From Anaerolineae bacterium (GTDB lineage: Bacteria > Chloroflexota > Anaerolineae > J102): a stretch of DNA of 10,277 nt. This document shows, one piece after another, positions 1 through 5,769 of the stretch; the first letter of the stretch is position 1, and each line of letters begins with the position of its first letter. A program made the translations under genes and the position numbers. The stretch spans positions 1-10,277 of the forward strand of contig JALXAF010000479.1 in the NCBI GenBank assembly GCA_026992375.1. The letters are read 5' to 3'. The notes beneath the pieces are model-generated. The model did no database searches and was not told the DNA's origin. It was given only the letters and a program-made list of their open reading frames with translations.

Positions 1-314
1 AGGAGACGGGCCTGCGCGCGGTGCATCCCGAACTGCGGGCCGTCATCACCGAGCTCTCCCCCGATCCCAACTGGCAATGGCTCATGTTCGTCTATCGCAC
101 CCAGGTGGAGGATGGCGATGAGGTTGGAGACGGGCGAGAGGGGCGGTTGCAGTGGTTCCGCGTGGAGGATGTCCCCCATCTGCCTATTCCTCAGGCTGAC
201 GCCATCTTTTTTCCTTACGTCATCGATCCCCACGGCCCGCCGCAGGAGATGGTCTTTCTCTATGATGCCGATTTGAAATTGGTGGCCTGGGAGACGCGAG
301 CCATCGGGGAATAG
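1..314 (+). CDS. NUDIX hydrolase, C-terminal part (5' end outside window)
   Basis: This is the end of a NUDIX-family hydrolase, a class that cleaves nucleoside diphosphates linked to another moiety. The frame is open from the window edge: the first full codons read E-T-G-L, which fits the end of the NUDIX box (REx2EExGU), so the catalytic helix is cut by the edge and the real start lies upstream. After the box come strands typical of the fold, then the family-like segment EGRLQWFRVEDVPHLPIPQA (about 50 residues after the box) and the stop at 312-314. A GTG at 21 could be read as a start but would discard the box, so I do not use it. The substrate cannot be told from this part; MutT-like or ADP-ribose-type enzymes are both possible. 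The next gene is convergent, and the 101 bases between them show no clear terminator. Confidence 0.8.
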   Translation, partial: ETGLRAVHPELRAVITELSPDPNWQWLMFVYRTQVEDGDEVGDGREGRLQWFRVEDVPHLPIPQADAIFFPYVIDPHGPPQEMVFLYDADLKLVAWETRAIGE

Positions 315-415
315 CTGTTGTGCGTTATGGTCTCATCAAATCTCGTCTTTCTGTGTTGGCAATTTCAAATACGATGCACCGGGTGTGGCTGAGGCCTCGT
401 CGGCGCCCGGGACGC

Positions 416-1612
416 CTATTTTTTCACCACCCGCGGCAAATAGGTGACATGTTCTTGCGATGCGCAGTTGTGAAGCTGAATATCATCGAGATACCAGGAT
501 GATACGGCGTCGCTGGTGGTCGCCTGGGCATGGAAGCGGACCGTCTCCCCAATGTAGGGGCTGAGATCGAATTCGGCTGTTTGCCAGCGGCGAGGTGCGC
601 TATCCTTGTCGATGATCAGCAATGTGGTCAGAATCGCGTCATCAGTATTATGCAGGGTGATGGTGAGGGCGTCGCCCGCGCTCAGGCCCTCCGCCGGATC
701 AAACGCCCATAACAGGCTGAGCCGGGCGGCGGTTCTGCCGGCAGGGATGATCGCATCCTGATAAAGATATTGATGGACATACTCCGCACCGCCGAACCAG
801 GCTCCTTCGTGCTCCTGGCCCGTTTCATCCCGATAGGGGGCGATGAGATAAAGATTCTGCGTCCAATGGTCATAGCCGCCATCGAAACCGGGGTTTTGGA
901 TGAGCTGCCGGCAAGGCGGGGCGGAAGGGGTGGGGGAAGGCGTTGGCGTTGGAGATGGCGTAACGGTGGGCGTGGCGATGGGCGTCACGGGCGTTGGCGT
1001 AACCGAGATGAGAGCACAATCATTCATCGCGTTTTGCGCAGAGTTGCTCCATATCAGGCTGACGTCATCCACATACATAGCGGTTATCCCGCCCCAGCCA
1101 TCATTTGCAACGCCCCAATAGAGGGTAACGCGCTGGCCCGCATAGGCCCGCACATCGTAGCTGCATGAAAGCCATTGCGTGTCATTTCTGGTTCCTCGCC
1201 AAATCGTGTGCAATGTCCCCGCGGCGTCGCGAATTTGGACGTATTGAAAATCTTGGCTATCAGGCGGCTGGCTGAGGGAAAACGCTATCCAACTGAGAAC
1301 CAGAGAGCCGCCCGGCGCAAGCGCGGGGATATCCACACTTTGGTTCATGGAGGAGTAGGCGTATTTGTTTTCGCCCGAAACAATGCCCAGGCGGGCGCTG
1401 CGCACCGGGCTGAAATAACGATCCGTGCTATATCCGCCTTGCTTCGCGGTGACGGGAAAGGTCCATCCCTCATCCATTTCCATATCACCGTTGATTATCA
1501 GCTCTGTATAGCCGATGGGCTGTTGGGCAAGCGCACCTGCCCCGCGAGCTAACGCGAAGGCGCCAAACATGCTCCCCGTAAGGAGTAGGAGCAAAAGAAT
1601 CTTGTTTCGCAT
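416..1612 (-). CDS. Secreted two-module jelly-roll-like protein with Thr/Pro linker
   Basis: A 398-residue exported protein of unknown specific function. Residues 1-29 form a signal peptide: MRNK, a Leu-rich core, and a likely cleavage site after A-L-A at 29. Two related modules follow, about 34-199 and 234-383. Each opens with a motif like LI-x-N-(G/P)-x-(M/F)-(E/D) followed by W, and each closes with Y-(V/L)-D-D-(V/I)-x-L. This resembles the beta-sandwich carbohydrate-binding-like modules common in exported bacterial proteins. They are joined by a Thr/Pro/Ser linker (204-233). The four cysteines in the mature chain (150, 199, 234, 383) fall two per module, with C199 and C234 bracketing the linker, so a disulfide in each module is plausible. 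The chain ends H-V-T-Y-L-P-R-V-V-K-K, a tail I recognise from exported Chloroflexota proteins. There is no catalytic motif. It probably binds glycans or decorates the cell surface. The start has only a distant purine-rich site (GGGAGGGG about 12 nt upstream), but the signal peptide supports it. Confidence 0.8.
   Translation of the reverse strand: MRNKILLLLLLTGSMFGAFALARGAGALAQQPIGYTELIINGDMEMDEGWTFPVTAKQGGYSTDRYFSPVRSARLGIVSGENKYAYSSMNQSVDIPALAPGGSLVLSWIAFSLSQPPDSQDFQYVQIRDAAGTLHTIWRGTRNDTQWLSCSYDVRAYAGQRVTLYWGVANDGWGGITAMYVDDVSLIWSNSAQNAMNDCALISVTPTPVTPIATPTVTPSPTPTPSPTPSAPPCRQLIQNPGFDGGYDHWTQNLYLIAPYRDETGQEHEGAWFGGAEYVHQYLYQDAIIPAGRTAARLSLLWAFDPAEGLSAGDALTITLHNTDDAILTTLLIIDKDSAPRRWQTAEFDLSPYIGETVRFHAQATTSDAVSSWYLDDIQLHNCASQEHVTYLPRVVKK
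914..1003 (-). repeat. Low-complexity Thr/Pro/Ser linker-coding repeat
   Basis: This stretch codes for residues 204-233 of the secreted protein, mostly T-P and S-P pairs. On the + strand it appears as GT/GG-rich short imperfect repeats (GGCGTTGGCGT type). Such linkers keep extracellular modules apart and tend to vary in length by slippage. It is a protein-level repeat, not a CRISPR or mobile element. Confidence 0.8.
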
Positions 1613-1758
1613 GGCGGACGAAAACCCCTCCCGGTCTTTCTCCGCTTCGGCTGGCGCCTTGTAGAGGAAAGGAGTGGGGTGGGGGCGTAAAGGGAGGCTG
1701 GAAAGGGGAAAACTATCCCTTCAATATTGACTACGACATCCGGGCCACGATGGATAGA

Positions 1759-2562
1759 TTAGGGCTCCACGGGCGCGTTTGTCGTAGCGCCCGATTGTTC
1801 GGCGTAAGCGTCCATTGCCTCGATGACTTGTCGCAATATCTTTTTGTTGATGGATTTACTCTTGAGTTGACCGCGCAGAAATGATTTCAACTGTTTGTAT
1901 TGCAGCACCGGCACATCCACATCTTCGACGTTTAGTTTGGCGTTGTCATCGGTGAAAATAACCAGAGGTCTGACGTTGATATTTTCATCTTCGCCAATTT
2001 GTTTTCGGAGCCACTGTTCTAGCTTTTCCGCATCCTCTTTCGCCTCATCCAACGGGCGTCCTCCTTCCTCGCCGCCAAAGAATGTAAGCAGCTTTTTGAA
2101 GGAGAAAGGTGTATGAACCTTGCCGTCCCGCAAGGTTATTTGCCCGGCGATATCGCGGGTGGCGATGGCGAAAACGCCCGCGGGCCCGACGAAGACAAGA
2201 TCGATGGGACTGGCCCAGACATACAGCCGATTGCGATCATCGAAGCCCTTGAGCGCCTGGGCGATGACGGCGTCGGGACGGCGGGGTTTGAGAAAACGGC
2301 GCATGTAAGCGTTGCCGATTTGTCCCAGGATGAAGCCGAGGATCAAAGCGCCCATCGATAGATACAGCCAGCCGCCGTTGTATATCCAGATGATGAATGG
2401 GTTTTGGGCCAGCGAATTGCCGCCATCGATCCATTTTTGGATCATGCCTGGGGCGAAGGAAGCCAACATGCCCAGGCCAAGAATGATAAGCCCCGCCATG
2501 CTGAGCCTGCGGCCGAGTTTTCCTCTTTTGATAATGAGATCGTTGTTCGTATAGATGCGCAT
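1759..2562 (-). CDS. Membrane-anchored NERD-domain protein
   Basis: A 267-residue protein with a short basic N-terminus, two membrane segments (about 22-41 and 62-84) and a cytosolic domain, about 98-225, that matches the NERD (nuclease-related) fold. The signature region is DLVFVGPAGVFAIATRD at 120-136, followed by G-Q-I and then, near 198-205, RPLVIFTD. In nuclease-like NERD domains the second strand normally carries E-x-K (as in GVFVIETK); here the same place reads A-T-R, so the catalytic acid and lysine look lost. A helical tail (about 222-256) follows. Its role is unknown; a binding or scaffold role is more likely than DNA cleavage. It lies 57 bases downstream of fabF on the same strand and may share its transcript. 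No Shine-Dalgarno sequence is visible before the ATG. I keep this start because the residues before the first membrane segment (NNDLIIKRGK) look like those of related proteins. Confidence 0.75.
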   Translation of the reverse strand: MRIYTNNDLIIKRGKLGRRLSMAGLIILGLGMLASFAPGMIQKWIDGGNSLAQNPFIIWIYNGGWLYLSMGALILGFILGQIGNAYMRRFLKPRRPDAVIAQALKGFDDRNRLYVWASPIDLVFVGPAGVFAIATRDIAGQITLRDGKVHTPFSFKKLLTFFGGEEGGRPLDEAKEDAEKLEQWLRKQIGEDENINVRPLVIFTDDNAKLNVEDVDVPVLQYKQLKSFLRGQLKSKSINKKILRQVIEAMDAYAEQSGATTNAPVEP

Positions 2563-2619
2563 AAGTTGGGAGAAGAATGATGAGAGAGGGTTGGCGTGTT
2601 CAGATCGTGCGGAGAGCGA

Positions 2620-4074
2620 TCATCCCGTATACTTTTTCATAACTAGGCAGGCGTTCTGGCCGCCCAGGCCAAAAGAGTTCGAGAGGCCAATATCGACCTG
2701 CTGGGATCGCGCCTGATTGGGCACATAATCCAGGTCGCATTCGGGGTCGGGCGTTTCGTAATTGATGGTGGGATGCAGCATGTCGTTCTGAACACTGAGG
2801 GCGAGCACCGCCGCTTCGATGGCTCCTGCGCCGCCAAAAGCGTGCCCGATCATGGATTTGGTGGAGCTGACGGCCAGATTGTAGGCGTGTTCGCCGAACA
2901 CCTTCTTGATGGCGTATGTTTCGGTCTTGTCATTCAGCCTAGTGCTGGTGCCATGTGCGTTGATGTAGTCCACATCTTCTGGCTGGATGCCCGCGTCCTC
3001 CATGGCCCAGCGCATCGCATTCTGAGCGCCCTCGCCTTCGGGATGCGGAGCCGCCACATGATGCGCGTCCGCCGAGGCGGAATGTCCAATGAGTTCGGCG
3101 TAGATTTTTGCGCCGCGGGCCAGCGCGTGTCCCAGCTCTTCGAGGATGAGCACCGCGCCCCCCTCGCCGATGATAAATCCATCCCGGTTGGCGTCGAAGG
3201 GACGGCTGGCTTTCTGGGGCGGATCGTTCCGCGTGCTGATGGCTTTCATGGCTGAAAATCCGGCAAAGAACATATCTCCAATCAGCGCCTCGACGCCGCC
3301 AGCCACGACGATATCCGAATAGCCGTGGCGGATAATCTCGATTCCTTCGCCCACGGCCTGCGTGCCAGCCGCGCATGCCGTCACGATTGTGTTCAACGGG
3401 CCTTTTACGCCAAATCGCTGGCTGATGAAAAACGCGGGCATATTGGGCAAACCGCCAATGGCGGTCATGGGGCTAATTCTGAAGCTGCTGCGCCGGGCTG
3501 CATCGAGCAACCCTTTTTCGTAGATATCGAATCCACCCAGACCCGTGCCGATGACAGTGGCCACCCTGTCTCCCAAATTCCCCAAAGTGGACAGGCCCGC
3601 GTCTTCCAGCGCCTGTTCAGCCATGCCCACGGCGAATTGCGAGCACCGAGCCATGCGCCGGGCTTCTTTGCGGGGGATGTAGCGGCTTGGGTCCCAGTTC
3701 TTCACTTCGGCGGCGATCCGGGTGGGGTAAGGCGACGCATCGAATAGGGTCACGTAGTCGATGCCAGAACGCCCCGCCAGCATATTCTCCCACATCTCCG
3801 AGACGCTTTGCCCCACCGCTGTCAGGACGCCAATGCCCGTTACCACCACGCGGCGTCGCACGCCTTCGCTGGCCAGATGCAATGCCTGCTCGATGACATC
3901 GGCAGATAAATTCCTGGTTCGACGCAGGACGCTCTCGGCCGCCTCGACTGGATGAACATTGGGGGACTGGATTGCTTCGATGGTGTGTAGAAGCAATTCG
4001 CGCACCGAAGCAGGAGTCTCTTGCAGCCGTTTTGTCAATTCGATAAGCTGCTCTCTTGAGATCGAGTCACTCAT
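2620..4074 (-). CDS. fabF: Beta-ketoacyl-ACP synthase II with 71-residue N-terminal extension
   Basis: The condensing enzyme of fatty-acid elongation: it joins malonyl-ACP to an acyl-ACP in the cytosol. The core starts at RRRVVVTGIG (73-82). The catalytic triad is C234 (VTACAAGTQ), H374 (NAHGTST) and H411 (KSMIGHAFGGAG). The spacings of 140 and 37 residues are those of E. coli FabF (C163, H303, H340), and the GLGGQN segment near the end is also typical. Subtracting the 71-residue offset leaves 413 residues, the usual FabF length, so the enzyme core is complete. The extra N-terminus (1-71) is hydrophilic and predicted helical, with no motif I recognise. The start is well supported: ATG overlaps the plsX stop as ATGA, with GAGGTGA six bases upstream. 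A GTG at codon 72 would give a standard-length FabF but lacks an obvious ribosome site. Translation is likely coupled to plsX. Family call is firm; the extension is unexplained. Confidence 0.95.
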   Translation of the reverse strand: MSDSISREQLIELTKRLQETPASVRELLLHTIEAIQSPNVHPVEAAESVLRRTRNLSADVIEQALHLASEGVRRRVVVTGIGVLTAVGQSVSEMWENMLAGRSGIDYVTLFDASPYPTRIAAEVKNWDPSRYIPRKEARRMARCSQFAVGMAEQALEDAGLSTLGNLGDRVATVIGTGLGGFDIYEKGLLDAARRSSFRISPMTAIGGLPNMPAFFISQRFGVKGPLNTIVTACAAGTQAVGEGIEIIRHGYSDIVVAGGVEALIGDMFFAGFSAMKAISTRNDPPQKASRPFDANRDGFIIGEGGAVLILEELGHALARGAKIYAELIGHSASADAHHVAAPHPEGEGAQNAMRWAMEDAGIQPEDVDYINAHGTSTRLNDKTETYAIKKVFGEHAYNLAVSSTKSMIGHAFGGAGAIEAAVLALSVQNDMLHPTINYETPDPECDLDYVPNQARSQQVDIGLSNSFGLGGQNACLVMKKYTG

Positions 4075-5099
4075 GAAGCGTCACCTCGTTCCGATTGTTG
4101 TTGCATCAATGTTTCGATTTTCGCTTGCGTTTTTTGCAAGATATTTGCATCGACCAGTTGCGCAGTTGCTTTGAGTGCGAAATAGATGCCGTCCCGCTTC
4201 GCCCGGCCATGGCCTATCGTCACAAGCCCATTGAGGCCCAGCAACATGCCCGCCCCATATTCCTTGTCATCGAGCCGAGCGCCAGCAGCCTTGAAAGCGG
4301 GTTTGGCCAGAGCTGCTCCCGCCTTGGCCAGGGGACGGGCCAAGATCTCCTGTCTGAGCACATTGAGCAGATATTTGGCGATGGCTTCTGATGTCTTGAT
4401 GATGACATTGCCCGTAAAACCGTCGACCACCACCACATCCGCCTCGCCCGCCATCATCTCTTTGGGCTCTACAACGCCGATGTAATTCAGGTCTTTTTCG
4501 GCAGCCATGAGCGCCTGCGTTTCTCGCACTAGATCATTCCCTTTGCCCTCCTCCTCGCCGTTGGAAAGCAAAGCCACGCGCGGGCTTTGGATATTCAGGC
4601 GAGCTTCGGCGTAGATCGCCAGCAGATGCCCCCATTGCACCAGCCATTCGGCTCTGCAATCGGTGTTCGCGCCGATATCGCCCAGCACATGAAGACCTTT
4701 GTCGTTGGGAAATGGCGTTGTCAGCACTGCGCGATGAACGCCGCGAATGCGTCGAAAGACCATGTGTCCGGAGGTGAGGACGGCGCCTGTATTGCCTGCA
4801 GAAAAGAATGCGTCCGCCTCGCCATCTCGCACCAGCTTCATGCCCACGACCATGGGATTGTTTTTCTTGCGGCGTACGGCCATGGCGGGCTTCTCGCTCA
4901 TCGAGATGATGTCGGGCGCTTCCACAACGGGCAGATTCAGGCCCGAAATATCGTGTTTCGCCAGCTCTTCCTCGATCGCAGCGCTTTGTCCCACGAGGAA
5001 GATGGTATGTCCGCTGTCTCGGGCGTAATCCACAGCCCCGGCCACGGTTTCGGCTGGAGAAAAGTCGCCCCCCATGGCATCCAGTACAAGCTTGATCAT
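4071..5099 (-). CDS. plsX: Phosphate acyltransferase PlsX
   Basis: Converts acyl-ACP and phosphate to acyl-phosphate, the acyl donor that PlsY uses to make lysophosphatidic acid; it thus links fatty-acid synthesis to phospholipid synthesis at the inner face of the membrane. The N-terminus KLVLDAMGGDFSP is the family signature. Further family segments are SMSEKPAMAVRRKKNNPM, FFSAGNTGAVL, GDIGAN, LLSNGEEEGKGND, VVDGFTGNVIIKTSEA and the late GAxLLGLNG-type segment (GMLLGLNGLVTIGHG). At 342 residues it is of normal length. The start has GGGGAGG five bases upstream. It is the first gene of the plsX-fabF-NERD group and the last bases overlap the fabF start. In many bacteria plsX sits with fabH, fabD, fabG and acpP; here only fabF accompanies it. 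A promoter is proposed at 5274-5303, leaving a leader of roughly 165 bases. Confidence 0.95.
   Translation of the reverse strand: MIKLVLDAMGGDFSPAETVAGAVDYARDSGHTIFLVGQSAAIEEELAKHDISGLNLPVVEAPDIISMSEKPAMAVRRKKNNPMVVGMKLVRDGEADAFFSAGNTGAVLTSGHMVFRRIRGVHRAVLTTPFPNDKGLHVLGDIGANTDCRAEWLVQWGHLLAIYAEARLNIQSPRVALLSNGEEEGKGNDLVRETQALMAAEKDLNYIGVVEPKEMMAGEADVVVVDGFTGNVIIKTSEAIAKYLLNVLRQEILARPLAKAGAALAKPAFKAAGARLDDKEYGAGMLLGLNGLVTIGHGRAKRDGIYFALKATAQLVDANILQKTQAKIETLMQQQSERGDAS
4081..4087 (-). promoter_or_regulatory. Ribosome binding site of fabF
   Basis: GAGGTGA read on the minus strand, six bases before the fabF ATG and inside the end of plsX. It is a near-full match to the anti-Shine-Dalgarno sequence, and it is the main reason to accept the extended FabF N-terminus. 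Confidence 0.75.
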
Positions 5100-5104
5100 G
5101 CACG

Positions 5105-5111
5105 CCTCCCC
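5105..5111 (-). promoter_or_regulatory. Ribosome binding site of plsX
   Basis: GGGGAGG read on the minus strand, five bases before the plsX ATG. A 6-bp arm (CGTCTG, 5116 to 5111) that can pair with CAGACG (5161 to 5156) abuts it and overlaps its first G. Confidence 0.65.
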
Positions 5112-5273
5112 AGACGCGCCAGGGATGTTGGATCGATGGACCTCTGTTGGGGTTTCGTCTGTGTGGAAGAGTTGAATGGGAGGGGCATCATAAAAAACGG
5201 TGGGGTGGGAATGACTTGAACGGAATTCGTGATTGAGAATGGTGAAAGCACCACTTTATTACGCTGAACATTC

Positions 5274-5303
5274 ATTGTAATGGATTTAGGCAAATGTTGA
5301 CAA
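5274..5303 (-). promoter_or_regulatory. Promoter of the plsX-fabF group
   Basis: On the minus strand a -35 box TTGTCA (5303 to 5298) and a -10 box TACAAT (5279 to 5274) are separated by 18 bases. Each box differs from the sigma-70 consensus at one base. Transcription would begin near 5267, giving plsX a leader of about 165 bases. The -35 box overlaps that of the divergent tRNA promoter almost completely. Confidence 0.55.
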
Positions 5304-5325
5304 GCAAGGCTGGCATTCGTATAAT
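5297..5325 (+). promoter_or_regulatory. Consensus sigma-70 promoter of tRNA-Leu
   Basis: Both boxes are perfect consensus: TTGACA at 5297-5302 and TATAAT at 5320-5325, with a 17-base spacer. The expected start, about 5332, is only a few bases before the mature tRNA 5' end at 5339, as usual for a strong tRNA promoter. Confidence 0.9.
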
Positions 5326-5338
5326 TGGGGTCAGGTGC

Positions 5339-5421
5339 GCCCCCGTGGCGGAATTGGCATACGCGGCAGGTTGAGGGCCTGTGCCCATCCGGGCGTCTCC
5401 GTTCGAGTCGGAGCGGGGGCA
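5339..5421 (+). tRNA. tRNA-Leu (anticodon GAG)
   Basis: A complete 83-base class II tRNA. The acceptor arms GCCCCCG (5339-5345) and CGGGGGC (5414-5420) pair fully, with discriminator A at 5421. The anticodon stem GCAGG/CCTGT encloses loop TTGAGGG with anticodon GAG at 5373-5375, reading CUC and CUU. A long variable arm GCCC-ATCC-GGGC (5383-5394) marks it as a leucine-type class II tRNA. The T arm is CTCCG-TTCGAGT-CGGAG (5397-5413), and the D-loop region contains AATTGGCATACGC. The 3' CCA is not encoded; CCT follows the discriminator, so CCA must be added by the nucleotidyltransferase. Confidence 0.97.
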
Positions 5422-5428
5422 CCTTCAA

Positions 5429-5457
5429 ACGCCAGTCTTGAGAGGCTGGTGTTTTTT
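5429..5457 (+). terminator. Intrinsic terminator of tRNA-Leu
   Basis: A 10-bp stem ACGCCAGTCT / AGGCTGGTGT (two G-T wobbles) with a TGAG loop, followed by six T residues, begins seven bases after the mature tRNA end. It is a textbook rho-independent terminator on the + strand. Confidence 0.9.
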
Positions 5458-5527
5458 ATTGCCCGCGCGGCGTTTCACGCCCGTCTATTTTCTCGGCATC
5501 AGCGTCGGTGTTTTGAGCAGGGCAAAG

Positions 5528-5566
5528 TCTGGGTGAGGAATGCGTTAGGCGCTTCACTCACCCAGA
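5528..5566. repeat. Long bulged hairpin (perfect 10-bp inverted repeat plus inner stem)
   Basis: TCTGGGTGAG (5528-5537) pairs perfectly with CTCACCCAGA (5557-5566). The stem continues inward through GAA/TTC and GCG/CGC, with one bulged base on each side, to a TTAGG loop: about 16 paired bases in all. No T-run follows on either strand, so it is not a standard terminator. It lies in the gene-free stretch between the tRNA terminator and the convergent methyltransferase. Function unknown. Confidence 0.6.
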
Positions 5567-5601
5567 TCGAGAAAAAGTCTCAATCTTTGTGGCCAACCGC
5601 T

Positions 5602-5697
5602 GCCCGGCGATGAAGTCGCCGGGCTACAAAACAGCGCCGGGTAAATCCGGCTAGCCCCGTAGGGGCGCTGTTTCTAGCCGGGGGACTTTATCCCCCG
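5602..5697. repeat. Cluster of GC-rich palindromes, REP-like dispersed element
   Basis: Several palindromes are packed without gaps. Stem GCCCGGCGA/TCGCCGGGC (5602-5624) has loop TGAAG. An outer 10-bp stem AAACAGCGCC/GGCGCTGTTT (5629-5638 with 5664-5673) encloses CCGG-GTAAAT-CCGG and GCCCC-GTA-GGGGC. Stem CGGGGGA/TCCCCCG (5679-5697) has loop CTTTA. The CTAGCC/GGGCTAC joints between hairpins are a pattern I associate with dispersed intergenic repeats in Chloroflexota and other large genomes. There is no coding potential. Read on the minus strand, the outer stem is followed by TTTT and might also help end methyltransferase transcripts. Copy number cannot be seen in one window. Confidence 0.65.
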
Positions 5698-5740
5698 ACG
5701 GAGGTGCAGACGTCTTGCAACATGCTGCCCCAAAAGGCCT

Positions 5741-5768
5741 CGTCTTCCGTGCGCAGTCTCGGAAGATG
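5741..5768 (-). terminator. Stem-loop just after the methyltransferase stop
   Basis: CGTCTTCCG (5741-5749) pairs with CGGAAGATG (5760-5768), 9 bp with one G-T wobble and a 10-base loop, one base past the stop codon of the minus-strand gene. On that strand the stem is followed by AGGCCTTTT, a weak U-tract, so it may be a poor terminator or an mRNA-end structure. Confidence 0.35.
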
Positions 5769-5769
5769 C

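Noticed and set aside
315..415. Terminator between the convergent NUDIX and secreted-protein genes
   Set aside because: Only short GC stems such as GGCG/CGCC are present, without a T-run in the right place.
914..1003. Short GT/GG-rich repeats as a possible CRISPR or tandem-repeat locus
   Set aside because: There are no regular repeats with unique spacers; it codes for a Thr/Pro linker.
4587..5219. A 210-codon + strand open frame opposite plsX
   Set aside because: PlsX is unmistakable on the other strand, and this translation shows no recognisable domain.
5096..5428. A 110-codon minus-strand open frame across the plsX leader and tRNA
   Set aside because: It runs through the tRNA gene and both promoters and has no similarity I can recognise.
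5339..5457. tRNA-Leu 3' end as an attachment site for an integrated element
   Set aside because: There is no integrase, no duplicated tRNA end downstream, and an intact terminator follows directly.
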